Below, piece by piece: positions 9,214-18,405 of a stretch of DNA of 64,000 nucleotides. The stretch lies in NCBI RefSeq assembly GCF_041321145.1, contig NZ_JBGGWA010000007.1:323264-387263 (forward strand), read 5' to 3'. The position numbers were made by a program, and so were the translations under genes. The stretch comes from Paraburkholderia sp041321145. Lineage in GTDB: Bacteria > Pseudomonadota > Gammaproteobacteria > Burkholderiales > Burkholderiaceae. Positions within the stretch are counted from its first letter, which is position 1. Every line of letters starts with the position of its first letter. Under the pieces are notes generated by a model. It was not told the DNA's origin, ran no database searches, and was given only the letters and a program-made list of their open reading frames with translations.

Positions 9214-9870
9214 TCACGACATCAGCGGCTCGGCCGCGTCGAGCATGATCTTGACGAAATAATCCGCGAAGCTGCGGCGCACCACGATATCGAAACTATC
9301 CGCGCCGGTGGGCAGCAATGTCATCGACGCCTTGAAATAGTGGCTCTGCGCGCATTGCCCAGCGCCGAATAGCTTCGGATGCAAGTCCAGCGGGCAACCT
9401 CGCGCCAGCACTTCACGCGTACGCGTGCCCGTGATTTCGAGCACCGTATAACCGCTGCCGATATCCACCGCCGAAGCAAACACGCCGGCAAACGCTGCAC
9501 CGAGCTTCGCCTGCAGCGGCGCGGTACGTGTCGCGTCGTGCGCGGTGGCAGAGCGTACCAGCCATTCATCGGGACCGAGCCACAGCATGTCGTAACCATT
9601 GCCGCGGGCAATCGTATTCGCTTTCTCCGGCGGCCGGCAGCCAATCACGCTCTCCACTGCCCGTACGAACGCTGCGTCACGCGTATCGCCACGCACGTTC
9701 ACGAGTTCCAGAAACGGCCGCTCGCTCAACCGGAAAGCCGCCGACGCCGTCGCCTGATGTTTCTTCAGCAGTGCGTCCGCACCCACCAGCGGCGACTCCT
9801 GCCACGCGCCCGCTTTCCCGCCGACAGCGCGATCCACGACCGGCGGCGTCCCTCTGGTTTCATTCCACAT
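9214..9870 (-). CDS. soxG: Sarcosine oxidase, gamma subunit
   Basis: Gamma subunit of heterotetrameric sarcosine oxidase, 218 residues from the ATG at 9870 (MWNETRGTPPV). Features of the family include YDMLWLGPDEWLV and the aminomethyltransferase-like stretch AVDIGSGYTVLEITG, CPLDLHP and ADYFVKIMLDA near the end. The start overlaps the end of soxA by 11 bases, so I preferred it over the longer frame running into soxA. It is the last gene of sdaA-soxB-soxD-soxA-soxG. The enzyme complex is cytoplasmic. Confidence 0.93.
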   Translation of the reverse strand: MWNETRGTPPVVDRAVGGKAGAWQESPLVGADALLKKHQATASAAFRLSERPFLELVNVRGDTRDAAFVRAVESVIGCRPPEKANTIARGNGYDMLWLGPDEWLVRSATAHDATRTAPLQAKLGAAFAGVFASAVDIGSGYTVLEITGTRTREVLARGCPLDLHPKLFGAGQCAQSHYFKASMTLLPTGADSFDIVVRRSFADYFVKIMLDAAEPLMS

Positions 9871-12862
9871 GTTGACGTGCTCCTTCGCTGTCGTAGAACA
9901 CCGAACTGGTGACCTTGGCCGCAATCTGCTTGCCGCTGGCGAGCGGAATCGTGACCGTTTCGCCGATCTTGTCGAGACCGCCCTTCACGACCGCCATCGC
10001 AATCGAGCGCTTCAGGATCGGGCTGTAGTAGCTCGACGTGACGTGGCCGAGCATCGGCGCGGTATCGCCCTGAAAGGGACCGGCGACAATCTGCGAGCCC
10101 TCGGGAATCACGAACGACGGATCGTCCGAGAGCAACCCGACCAGTTGCTTGCGCCCTGCCTGCGCCGTGTCGGTGCGGGTCAGGGAACGCTTGCCGAGAA
10201 AATCCTTCGACTTCGCGACCAGCCCGCCCATGCCGAGGTCGTACGGCGTCATCGAGCCGTCCGTATCCTGGCCGACGATGATGTAACCCTTCTCCGCCCG
10301 CAGCACGTGCATCGTTTCCGTGCCGTATGGCGTGATATCGAATTCCGCGCCTGCCGCGATCAGTGCTTCCCACACCGCGCGTCCAACATTCGCGGGCACG
10401 TTCACCTCATACGCAAGTTCGCCGGAGAAGCTGATGCGCATCACGCGCGAGGCCGCGCCGGCCACGGTGCCTTCGCGATAGCTCATGAACGGGAACGCCG
10501 CATTCGCGAAGTCGATGTCGTGGCACACCTTCTGCAAGACCTTGCGACTGTTCGGACCAACCACGGCGAAGGTTGCCCAATGATCCGTCACTGACGCGAG
10601 CCGCACGCGCATGTCCGGCCACTCGGTTTGCAGCCAGCGTTCGAGCCACGTCAGCACGCGTGCCGCGCCGCCGGTGGTGGTGGTCATCATGTAGTGCTGG
10701 TCGGCGAGGCGCACGGTCACGCCGTCGTCGAAGATCATGCCGTTTTCGTCGAGCATCAGGCCGTAGCGGCACTTGCCGATTTCCAGCTTGCTCCACGGAT
10801 TCGTATAGACCCAGTTCAGCAGTTTCGCCGCATCGGGGCCCTGAATGTCGATCTTGCCGAGCGTCGAGGCGTCGAGAATGCCGACGCTCGTACGCACCGC
10901 CAACGACTCACGCGCGACCGCTGCATGCATGTCTTCGCCGGTCTTCGGGTAGTACCACGGACGCTTCCAGTTGCCGACGTCCTCGAACGCCGCGCCGTTC
11001 TCCACGTGCCATTCGTGCACCGCCGTCTTGCGTACCGGATCGAGAAACTCGCCGAGTTCGCGGCCGGCAAACGTGCCGAACGTAACCGGCGTGTAGTTCG
11101 GACGGAACGTCGTCGTACCGGTCTCCGGAATCGTCTTGCCGAGCGCCTGCGCGAGAATTGCCATACCGTTGATGTTGCCGAGCTTGCCCTGATCGGTGCC
11201 GAAGCCCATCGCCGTATAACGCTTCACGTGCTCGACCGATTCGAAACCCTCACGCGCCGCCAGAAAAATGTCGGCCGCCGAGACGTCGTTCTGGAAGTCG
11301 ATGAACTGCTTCGGCCCACGCGTCGCGAGTTCGCGGCCGCCGACGAGCCACAGCGGTTGCATCTTCGCCTCCGTAATCTCCGCCACCTGCACCGGATTCG
11401 GCCGCGCAACACTATGGCCGACCGCGCGGGCCGCTTCGACTCCGGCATCGACCGCGAGGCGAATACCTCGTCCCAACGTGAAATCGCCGGCGCACGCGCC
11501 GATGCTCGTCTCCGCCTGCATCGCCTTGCCCGGCACGAAGCAGGCCTTGTCGTCATGCCAGTGCGCCTTGCCGCCCGACTGGGCGAACAGGTGCAGCACC
11601 GGGCTCCAGCCGCCGGACATCGCCAGCAGATCGCACGGCAGTTCACCCTGGCTTGCACCGATCTGTCCGTTCGAATACGACGCCACGTCCACCGACGCAA
11701 CATGCAGCTTGCCGTGCGCGGCCGTAATGGCCACGCCGTTCATGACCTTGACGCCGTAGCGCCGTGCGAGTGCGGGCAACGTCCCCTTCGACTCACCAGC
11801 ACGCGGATCGACCACGGTCACCTGAGCGCCCGCTGCCTTCAGGTCGAGCGCGCACTGATAACCGTCATCGTTATTCGTGAACACCACGGCGTTGCGGCCC
11901 GGCAGCACAGCATAGCGATGCAGATACGTCGAGACGGCCGAAGCCATCATCACGCCGGGGAGGTCGTTGTTGCCGAACACGATCGGCCGCTCATGCGCAC
12001 CGGTGGCGAGAATCACGCGCTTCGCGCGAATCTTCCACATTAGTTCGCGCGTACCCTTCCTCTGCGACACAGGCAGATGCTCTGTGAGCCGCTGCGTGAC
12101 GGTAATGAGGTTATGGTCCTGATAACCGAATGCGGTGCTGCGGCACAGGATCTTCACATCGGGCATCTGCCGCAACTCGTCTTCGATCTTGTGGACCCAT
12201 TGCAGCGCGGGTTTGCCGTCGATCTCCGCCCGGCACGACAGCAGCGAGCCGCCGAGTTCCGGCTGATCGTCGATTAGCGTCACGCGCGCGCCCGACAATG
12301 CCGCCGCATGCGCGGCAGCCAACCCCGTGGGGCCGCCGCCGACCACCAGCACGTCACAATGCGCGAAGCACTTGTCGTAGCGGTCCGCGTCGGTTTGCTC
12401 GGGCGCCTTGCCGAGACCGGCTGCATCGCGGATCACTTCTTCATACTTCGGCCAGAACTTGCGCGGCCACATGAAGGTCTTGTAGTAGAAGCCCGCCGGA
12501 ATGAAGCGCGCGAACTTCTGGTTGATCGCCATGCGGTCTCTTTCGATGCTCGGCTTCGCGTTCACACTGGTTGCGACGAGCCCCTGATACAACTCGACCT
12601 CCGTTGCTCGCGCATTCGGCACCGTGTAAGCGCCGGTTTCGAGCTGCACGATCGCATTCGGCTCTTCCACACCCGCCGTCACGATGCCGCGCGGCCGGTG
12701 ATACTTCCAGCTGCGCGCCACAAAGTGCACGCCATTCGCAAGCAGCGCGGACGCAAGCGTGTCGCCCTGATGGCCCTGATACTTGCGGCCGTTGAACGTG
12801 AAGCTCAGTACGATCGCGCGGTTGATGCGCCCGCCGCTGGGGAGTCGGTCTTTCTGGCTCAT
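9860..12862 (-). CDS. soxA: Sarcosine oxidase, alpha subunit
   Basis: The large 1000-residue alpha subunit. The N-terminus carries the small ferredoxin-like domain (FTFNGRKYQGHQGDTLASAL). A Rossmann dinucleotide domain begins near residue 170 (VLVVGGGPTGLAAAHAA) and binds NAD, and the C-terminal 380 residues are a GcvT-like aminomethyltransferase domain that binds tetrahydrofolate (VGILDASTLGKIDIQGPDAA, RISFSGELAYEVNVP). The complex oxidatively demethylates sarcosine to glycine, giving methylene-THF or formaldehyde plus peroxide. The start overlaps the soxD stop as ATGA, and full family length indicates an intact gene. Confidence 0.96.
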   Translation of the reverse strand: MSQKDRLPSGGRINRAIVLSFTFNGRKYQGHQGDTLASALLANGVHFVARSWKYHRPRGIVTAGVEEPNAIVQLETGAYTVPNARATEVELYQGLVATSVNAKPSIERDRMAINQKFARFIPAGFYYKTFMWPRKFWPKYEEVIRDAAGLGKAPEQTDADRYDKCFAHCDVLVVGGGPTGLAAAHAAALSGARVTLIDDQPELGGSLLSCRAEIDGKPALQWVHKIEDELRQMPDVKILCRSTAFGYQDHNLITVTQRLTEHLPVSQRKGTRELMWKIRAKRVILATGAHERPIVFGNNDLPGVMMASAVSTYLHRYAVLPGRNAVVFTNNDDGYQCALDLKAAGAQVTVVDPRAGESKGTLPALARRYGVKVMNGVAITAAHGKLHVASVDVASYSNGQIGASQGELPCDLLAMSGGWSPVLHLFAQSGGKAHWHDDKACFVPGKAMQAETSIGACAGDFTLGRGIRLAVDAGVEAARAVGHSVARPNPVQVAEITEAKMQPLWLVGGRELATRGPKQFIDFQNDVSAADIFLAAREGFESVEHVKRYTAMGFGTDQGKLGNINGMAILAQALGKTIPETGTTTFRPNYTPVTFGTFAGRELGEFLDPVRKTAVHEWHVENGAAFEDVGNWKRPWYYPKTGEDMHAAVARESLAVRTSVGILDASTLGKIDIQGPDAAKLLNWVYTNPWSKLEIGKCRYGLMLDENGMIFDDGVTVRLADQHYMMTTTTGGAARVLTWLERWLQTEWPDMRVRLASVTDHWATFAVVGPNSRKVLQKVCHDIDFANAAFPFMSYREGTVAGAASRVMRISFSGELAYEVNVPANVGRAVWEALIAAGAEFDITPYGTETMHVLRAEKGYIIVGQDTDGSMTPYDLGMGGLVAKSKDFLGKRSLTRTDTAQAGRKQLVGLLSDDPSFVIPEGSQIVAGPFQGDTAPMLGHVTSSYYSPILKRSIAMAVVKGGLDKIGETVTIPLASGKQIAAKVTSSVFYDSEGARQHVE

Positions 12863-13185
12863 GGTGCCTTACCCTCGTGTGCCTTGTCTTGTGCTTTTGC
12901 CTCGTTGCTGTCCAGCGCGAGCAGCGGACGCTCGAACGTCTCGTAGCCCTGAATCTCGTAGCTCACCGTGTCGCGCTGCGCCTTGAACCAGCGGCGGCAT
13001 CCTTGCGTGTGCAACCATTGCTCGCGATGCACGCCACGCGGATTCTTGCGCATGAACAGGTAGTCGCCCCATTCCTTGTCGGTGAGCTTGTCGGTGTCGA
13101 GCGGACGCGCAATGTCCGCCTCGCCGCCGCAGGAAAATTCGGTTTCGGCGCGTGGCCCGCACCACGGGCATTCGATCAGCAGCAT
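12859..13185 (-). CDS. soxD: Sarcosine oxidase, delta subunit
   Basis: A 108-residue delta subunit whose N-terminus MLLIECPWCGPRAETEFSCGG carries the cysteine pair and following Cys of the small zinc-binding fold characteristic of SoxD. GDYLFMRKNPRGVHREQW and GCRRWF are also conserved family features. It lies 17 bases after soxB and overlaps soxA by 4 bases, consistent with coupled translation of a stoichiometric complex. Confidence 0.95.
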   Translation of the reverse strand: MLLIECPWCGPRAETEFSCGGEADIARPLDTDKLTDKEWGDYLFMRKNPRGVHREQWLHTQGCRRWFKAQRDTVSYEIQGYETFERPLLALDSNEAKAQDKAHEGKAP

Positions 13186-13202
13186 CTGGTTCTCCGTCAG
13201 CG

Positions 13203-14447
13203 TTAATGGGCAACAGCGGCAGCGCCGTGTTCATCGATCAGATGACCGGTGTAGAAACGGTCGAGCGAGAACGGCGCGTTCAGCGGATGCGGCTCGTCCC
13301 TCGCGATCGTGTGCGCATAGGCCCAGCCGGAACCCGGCGTCGCCTTAAAGCCGCCAGTGCCCCAGCCGCAATTGAAATAAAGGCCCTTCACGTCGGTCTT
13401 GCTGATGATCGGGCACGCATCCGGCGACACGTCGACGATGCCGCCCCACTGGCGATTCATCCGCACCCGCGAGAACACCGGAAACATTTCGACGATTGCT
13501 TCGAGCGTGCCTTCGATAATGTGGAAACTGCCGCGCTGCCCGAAGCCGGTGTATTGATCGACGCCCGCGCCGATCACCAGATCGCCCTTGTCGGACTGGC
13601 TGATATACGCATGCACGGCGTTCGACATCACCACTGTATTGACGACCGGCTTGATCGGCTCGGACACCAATGCCTGCAACGGATGGCTCTCCAAAGGCAG
13701 CCGTATGCCGGCCATATCGGCGAGCGTGGACGTATTGCCCGCCGCAACCACCGCGACTTTCTTCGCCTTGATGAAACCCTTCGTGGTGTCCACGCCGACC
13801 ACCTGGCTGCCGTCACGGCGAATCCCCGTGACCTGACAGTTCTGCACGATATCGACCCCCGCCTGATCCGCGCCGCGCGCAAAACCCCACGCAACCGCGT
13901 CATGCCGGGCCACGCCGCCACGCCGTTGAATCGACGCACCCAGCACCGGATAACGGCTGTTCAGATTGATGGTCGGCTCGATTTCCTTGATCTGCGCCGG
14001 CGTGAGGAATTCGGCGTCGACGCCGTTCAGCCGGTTCGCATTCACGCGCCGTTCGGTGTCGCGCACGTCCTGCAGCGTGTGCGCGAGGTTCATCACGCCG
14101 CGCTGGCTGAACATCACGTTGTAGTTGAGATCTTGCGACAGGCCTTCCCACAGCTTCATCGCTTTCTCGTAGAGCGCGGCCGATTCGTCCCACAGATAAT
14201 TCGAGCGCACGATGGTCGTATTGCGCGCGGTATTGCCGCCGCCGATCCAGCCCTTCTCCAGCACGGCGATATTGCGCACGCCGTGCTCCTTCGCGAGGTA
14301 ATAGGCGGTGGCGAGACCATGGCCGCCGCCGCCGACGATCACCACGTCGTACTCACGCTTAGGCTCCGGGCTCTTCCACTGACGCTCCCAGTTCTCGTGA
14401 TACGACATCCCGTTGCGCAACAGGCTGAATATCGAATAGCGGCTCAT
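13203..14447 (-). CDS. soxB: Sarcosine oxidase, beta subunit
   Basis: Catalytic FAD/FMN-binding beta subunit, 414 residues. The N-terminal FAD fold is YDVVIVGGGGHGLATAYYLA, followed by the typical IGGGNTARNTTIVRSNYLWD. The C-terminal region FNCGWGTGGFKATPGSG is typical of DAO-type oxidoreductases of this group. AAGGA lies 7-8 bases before the ATG at 14447. It follows sdaA by 54 bases on the same strand, so sdaA and soxBDAG probably form one operon, as in the glycine betaine genes of pseudomonads where sox genes lie with glycine/serine genes. Confidence 0.96.
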   Translation of the reverse strand: MSRYSIFSLLRNGMSYHENWERQWKSPEPKREYDVVIVGGGGHGLATAYYLAKEHGVRNIAVLEKGWIGGGNTARNTTIVRSNYLWDESAALYEKAMKLWEGLSQDLNYNVMFSQRGVMNLAHTLQDVRDTERRVNANRLNGVDAEFLTPAQIKEIEPTINLNSRYPVLGASIQRRGGVARHDAVAWGFARGADQAGVDIVQNCQVTGIRRDGSQVVGVDTTKGFIKAKKVAVVAAGNTSTLADMAGIRLPLESHPLQALVSEPIKPVVNTVVMSNAVHAYISQSDKGDLVIGAGVDQYTGFGQRGSFHIIEGTLEAIVEMFPVFSRVRMNRQWGGIVDVSPDACPIISKTDVKGLYFNCGWGTGGFKATPGSGWAYAHTIARDEPHPLNAPFSLDRFYTGHLIDEHGAAAVAH

Positions 14448-14501
14448 CGTTGGTCCTTGTTAATACTTTCGGTACTGTCGGTACGTTGCTTCGTCACCTG
14501 C

Positions 14502-15896
14502 TCAACACTCGATGACGTTCACGGCAAGGCCGCCGCGCGACGTCTCCTTGTATTTCGTCTTCATATCCGCGCCGGTTTCGCGCATCGTCTTGATCACGTT
14601 GTCGAGCGACACGTAGTGCTGGCCGTCGCCTTTCATCGCCATGCGCGCCGCGTTCAGCGCCTTGATCGCGCCCATCGCGTTGCGTTCGATGCAGGGAATC
14701 TGCACGAGGCCGCCGACCGGATCGCAGGTCATGCCGAGGTTGTGTTCCATGCCGATTTCCGCTGCGTTTTCCACTTGCGTCGGCGTGCCGCCCATCACCG
14801 CTGCGAGCGCTGCGGCGGCCATCGAACATGCGACGCCCACTTCGCCCTGGCAGCCCACTTCGGCGCCCGAGATCGAGGCGGTTTCCTTATAGATGATGCC
14901 GATCGCAGCAGCCGTCAGCAGGAAGGTGACGATGCCTTCGTCGTTCGATGCATGCATGAACTTCACGTAGTAATGCAGCACGGCGGGGATCACGCCGGCC
15001 GCGCCGTTGGTCGGCGCCGTGACCACGCGCCCACCGGCGGCGTTTTCTTCGTTCACGGCCATTGCGTAGAGATTGACCCAGTCGAGCATCGACAGCGGAT
15101 CGCGCAGCGACTCTTCCGAACGCGAACGCAATTGCGCGCACAGGTCGGCGGCGCGGCGCTTGACGTGCATCGGGCCGGGCAGCTCGCCACGCACCTTGCA
15201 GCCGCGCTCGACGCAAGCGGACATGACGCGCCAGATCGCCAGCAGACCTTCACGCACCTCCTGTTCGGTCCGCGACGCGCATTCATTGCGCAAGGCCACC
15301 TGCGCAATCGACAAACCGGTTTCGCGGCACACGCGCATCAGATCGTCGCCGGTACGAAACGGATAAGGCGCTTCCGCGCCGGCGCGCAGGCCGTTGACGC
15401 GGTCACCTTCGCGATTGATCACAAAGCCGCCGCCAATCGAGTAATACTCTTTCTCCACCAGCAGCTGGCCGTTTTCGTCGAAGGCCTGAAAACGCATGCC
15501 GTTCGGATGCACGACGCTCGAACCCGGTGCGCCCGGCATCAGCTTGCGGAAAAAACCGAGGTGTTCGCGCTCGTCGAATTTGACCGGGTGCTTGCCGAGC
15601 AGCACCAGCTGTTTGGTCTCCCGGATCGCCTGCAAACGCGGCTCGATCAGGTCCGGGTCGATCAGATCGGGCAGATTGCCCTCCAGTCCGAGCAGCACCG
15701 CCTTGTCCGTGCCGTGCCCTTTGCCGGTCGCCCCGAGCGAGCCGAACAGCTCGGCCTTGACGCGGCGCACGAAGCCGAGCAGGTTGGCGTCTTCGATATG
15801 CGAGGCGAAGCGGCATGCAGCGATCATCGGCCCGACTGTGTGCGAGCTGGAGGGACCGATGCCGATCTTGAACAGATCGAAGACGCTGACGTTCAT
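14502..15896 (-). CDS. sdaA: L-serine ammonia-lyase (L-serine dehydratase), iron-sulfur type
   Basis: Iron-sulfur L-serine dehydratase that deaminates serine to pyruvate, 464 residues, the single-chain SdaA length. The N-terminal domain shows GIGPSSSHTVGPMIAA, and the C-terminal catalytic domain has cluster-ligand regions EVGCQGEVGVACSMAAAA and MTCDPVGGLVQIPCIERNA. It is the first gene before soxBDAG. Glycine from sarcosine plus methylene-THF gives serine, so SdaA is the exit to pyruvate. Its role in the pathway is inferred from the operon; the enzyme call is firm. Confidence 0.95.
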   Translation of the reverse strand: MNVSVFDLFKIGIGPSSSHTVGPMIAACRFASHIEDANLLGFVRRVKAELFGSLGATGKGHGTDKAVLLGLEGNLPDLIDPDLIEPRLQAIRETKQLVLLGKHPVKFDEREHLGFFRKLMPGAPGSSVVHPNGMRFQAFDENGQLLVEKEYYSIGGGFVINREGDRVNGLRAGAEAPYPFRTGDDLMRVCRETGLSIAQVALRNECASRTEQEVREGLLAIWRVMSACVERGCKVRGELPGPMHVKRRAADLCAQLRSRSEESLRDPLSMLDWVNLYAMAVNEENAAGGRVVTAPTNGAAGVIPAVLHYYVKFMHASNDEGIVTFLLTAAAIGIIYKETASISGAEVGCQGEVGVACSMAAAALAAVMGGTPTQVENAAEIGMEHNLGMTCDPVGGLVQIPCIERNAMGAIKALNAARMAMKGDGQHYVSLDNVIKTMRETGADMKTKYKETSRGGLAVNVIEC

Positions 15897-15941
15897 GGCG
15901 TGCCTTATGCGTTGCGATGCCTGGGTTGCCGGGTTCGGCTT

Positions 15942-15970
15942 GAATTAGCCCCTATTGCACCGCACGTCAA
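15942..15970 (-). promoter_or_regulatory. Candidate promoter of the sdaA-sox operon
   Basis: On the minus strand TTGACG (15970-15965) is followed after 17 bases by TAATTC (15947-15942), about 46 bases before the sdaA start. The -35 is good and the -10 weak, consistent with a promoter needing an activator such as one of the neighbouring GlxA-type regulators. The remainder of the 15897-16248 spacer shows no gene. Confidence 0.35.
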
Positions 15971-16248
15971 TTTGGACCGATAGAATAAAAACGGCATGAC
16001 AGTGGGATAGTGGCGTCAAGCGGGTCGCCGGCCAAGCGCGGCGGCGGATTTGCGATGACTTCTGACGCATTTGCGACAGGCCGTGCGGGCGCGGCTGGCG
16101 ATGCTGGTGCTACCCGGATGGGCCTGATGAGCCTGATGTATGGCCCGTTGAATGGTCTGGATCGTGACCCAATGAGCGATGCCGTTAAAGCGCCCTCTAT
16201 CCCCGGTGCTATGCTTGATTCAACCCTTTTCCCTTGCTGGCTGCATGC

Positions 16249-17331
16249 ATGAATTCCGCTGAACCGCTTCCTCTTCAATCGATCGACGGCACCTCGAAGC
16301 AGCGCATCCGCTTCGGCATCATCCTGCTGCCGAACTTCACGCTGACGGCGTTCTCGGGGTTCGTCGACCTGCTACGCCTGTCCGCGGATGAAGGCGATTT
16401 CAGCAAGCCCGTGCGCTGTTCGTGGAGCGTGATAGGGGAAACCCTCGCTCCGGTGCGCGCGAGTTGCGGCATCCAGATCACGCCGTGGGAGACGTTCGAC
16501 AAAGCCGAGCCGTTCGATTACGTCGTGGTGGTGGGTGGCCTGCTGCATTCGGGGCCGGCCGCGAACGACGCGACGCTGGCGTTCATCCGCCGCGCCGCCG
16601 CCACCGATGCGACGCTCGTCGGCATGTGCACCGGTGTGTTCTCGCTGATGCGAGCGGGCGTGCTGGAAGGGCACCGCATCTGCGTGAGCTGGTTTCACTA
16701 CTGGGATTTCATCGAGCGCTTTCCGTCGGTCAATGAGGAGGCGCTGGTGGCGGATCGGTTGTTCGTGATCGATCGGCGGCGTATTACGTGTTCCGGCGGG
16801 CGGGCGTCGATTGACGTGGCGGCGGCAATTTTGTTGCGCCACTTTGAAACGGCCACCGTGCAGAAGGCGCTGCGGATTCTGCTGGTCGACGACATGCAGA
16901 AGGGGAATGCGCCGCAGCCGCATCCACCCGGGTTGGCCCCAGCCGCGCATCCGAAAGTGAAGCGCGCGATTCTGCTGATGGAGCAGCATGTTGGGCGTTC
17001 GTTGTCGCTGGATGAACTGGCGCGCAAGCTCGATTTGTCACCGCGTCAGCTTGAAAGGCTCTTCAAGGCGCAAACTGGGAAGGCGCCGCAGGCGTATGCG
17101 AAGCAGGTGCGGTTGCGCACAGCCGCCTGGCTGCTGACGAGTTCGGATAAAACCGTGGCGGATATCGCGTCGAGCTGCGGGTTTTCCGATGCGTCGCATC
17201 TGGGCCGTGAGTTTCGCAAACAGTTCGGCTTGCCGCCGATGATGTACCGCGAACAGCGCGGCACGGCGGCGGAAGCGGAAGATAGCGGTGGGTATGACGA
17301 AACTTTTCCGGGGCGGGCTCGGGCGATTTGA
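16249..17331 (+). CDS. GlxA-type transcriptional regulator (DJ-1/PfpI plus AraC HTH)
   Basis: A 360-residue regulator divergent from sdaA-sox. Residues about 20-190 form the DJ-1/PfpI-like sensor domain (FGIILLPNFTLTAFSGFVDLLR, VGMCTGVFSLMRAGVL with the nucleophile-elbow Cys), and residues about 240-350 the AraC-type double HTH (LDELARKLDLSPRQLERLF, DIASSCGFSDASHLGREF). I chose the ATG at 16249; an upstream TTG at 16234 is less likely. By analogy with the GbdR, SouR and CdhR family, which sense glycine betaine/dimethylglycine, sarcosine and carnitine, it probably activates sdaA-sox in response to a choline breakdown product. Which ligand is used cannot be read from sequence. Confidence 0.85.
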   Translation: MNSAEPLPLQSIDGTSKQRIRFGIILLPNFTLTAFSGFVDLLRLSADEGDFSKPVRCSWSVIGETLAPVRASCGIQITPWETFDKAEPFDYVVVVGGLLHSGPAANDATLAFIRRAAATDATLVGMCTGVFSLMRAGVLEGHRICVSWFHYWDFIERFPSVNEEALVADRLFVIDRRRITCSGGRASIDVAAAILLRHFETATVQKALRILLVDDMQKGNAPQPHPPGLAPAAHPKVKRAILLMEQHVGRSLSLDELARKLDLSPRQLERLFKAQTGKAPQAYAKQVRLRTAAWLLTSSDKTVADIASSCGFSDASHLGREFRKQFGLPPMMYREQRGTAAEAEDSGGYDETFPGRARAI

Positions 17332-17336
17332 AGCGG

Positions 17337-17367
17337 GTTTTCGCGCCGCCCCCAACGGCGCGAAAAC
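17337..17367. terminator. Bidirectional terminator between the regulator and choX
   Basis: A perfect 12-base inverted repeat, GTTTTCGCGCCG and CGGCGCGAAAAC, with a 7-base loop, lies between two convergent genes. The A/T ends give a T-rich tail on either strand, so it can serve both. Confidence 0.8.
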
Positions 17368-17374
17368 TAAACCC

Positions 17375-18310
17375 TCACTTTCCCGCTACATAAGCCTTCA
17401 CCGCCGGCAAGCCATCCTTGCCATCGAAGGTCTTCACGCCCGCGAGCCATTTATCAAGCACGCCCGGATTCGCCTTCAGCCAATCACGCGCCGCCTTGTT
17501 CGGATCCGTCTTGTTCATGATCGGCAGCATCACGTGGTTCTCGATATCGGTCGTGAAGTGCAGGTTCGACACGAGCTTTGCGACGTTCGGGCAGCGCGTC
17601 GAGTAATCGTTCGGCGTGACCGTCATCACTTTGGCTTCGCCGTAGTTCGGGCCGAATACGTCGTCGCCGCCGGTCAGATAGTCGATCTTCATCTGCACAT
17701 TCATCGGATGCGGTTCCCAGCCGAGAAACACGATCGGTTTCTTGTCGCGAATCGCGCGATTCACTTCGACCAGCATGCCGGCCTCGCTCGATTCCACCAG
17801 CTTGAACTTGCCGAGGCCGTACTGGTTGCTGTCGATCATCTTCTTGATGAGCGCATTGCCGTCATTGCCCGGTTCGATGCCGTAGATCTTGCCGTCGAGC
17901 TTGTCGTAGTTACTGGCGATATCGGTGAAAGACTTGATGCCCGCCTGATACGCGTAGTCCGGCACGGCCAGCGTGTATTTCGCGCCGGTCAGATTCGGCG
18001 TGGGCAGCACGGTGAGCTGGCCGGCTTTCCTGAACGGATCGATCATCGGGTCCATAGTCGGCGACCAGTAGCCGAGGAACACGTCGATCTGCTTGCTCTT
18101 CACGCCGGCGAACGTGATCGGCACCGAGGCGATAGTCTTGGTCGGCTTGTAGCCGAGCCCTTCGAGCACTGTCGATGCAAGCCCGGTAGTCGCCGCGATA
18201 TCGGTCCAGCCGACGTCGGCAAATCGGACATTCCGGCACGTGGCAGGTTCCGCGGCAAAGACAGACGAGACCGACAGCGCGCACAACGACGCAGCCCACA
18301 AACGTTTCAT
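17375..18310 (-). CDS. choX: Choline ABC transporter, periplasmic substrate-binding protein
   Basis: A 311-residue periplasmic binding protein with a Sec signal peptide (KRLWAASLCALSVSSVFA, cleavage near AEP). Mature features of the OpuAC/ChoX group include VRFADVGWTDIAATTGL, DVFLGYWSPTMDPMI and IVFLGWEPHPMN, with the tryptophans that form the aromatic box for quaternary ammonium. It captures choline for ChoWV. It is separated from choW by the regulator gene on the same strand. ChoX is favoured over a ProX-type betaine carrier because of the neighbouring bet genes and overall length. Confidence 0.9.
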   Translation of the reverse strand: MKRLWAASLCALSVSSVFAAEPATCRNVRFADVGWTDIAATTGLASTVLEGLGYKPTKTIASVPITFAGVKSKQIDVFLGYWSPTMDPMIDPFRKAGQLTVLPTPNLTGAKYTLAVPDYAYQAGIKSFTDIASNYDKLDGKIYGIEPGNDGNALIKKMIDSNQYGLGKFKLVESSEAGMLVEVNRAIRDKKPIVFLGWEPHPMNVQMKIDYLTGGDDVFGPNYGEAKVMTVTPNDYSTRCPNVAKLVSNLHFTTDIENHVMLPIMNKTDPNKAARDWLKANPGVLDKWLAGVKTFDGKDGLPAVKAYVAGK

Positions 18311-18405
18311 GGCGTTCCCTCAGGGTGATTGATGCTTGACTGGTTTGGTTAAGCGGATTTTCTTACGCGGACTTTTTTATGCGCGGCTCGCTTATGCCGA
18401 GCGAT

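Noticed and set aside
13152..15983. Plus-strand 943-codon open frame
   Set aside because: It is antisense to soxB and sdaA, is very rich in Arg, His and Ala, and resembles no protein. Long antisense frames are common in high-GC DNA with strong codon bias.
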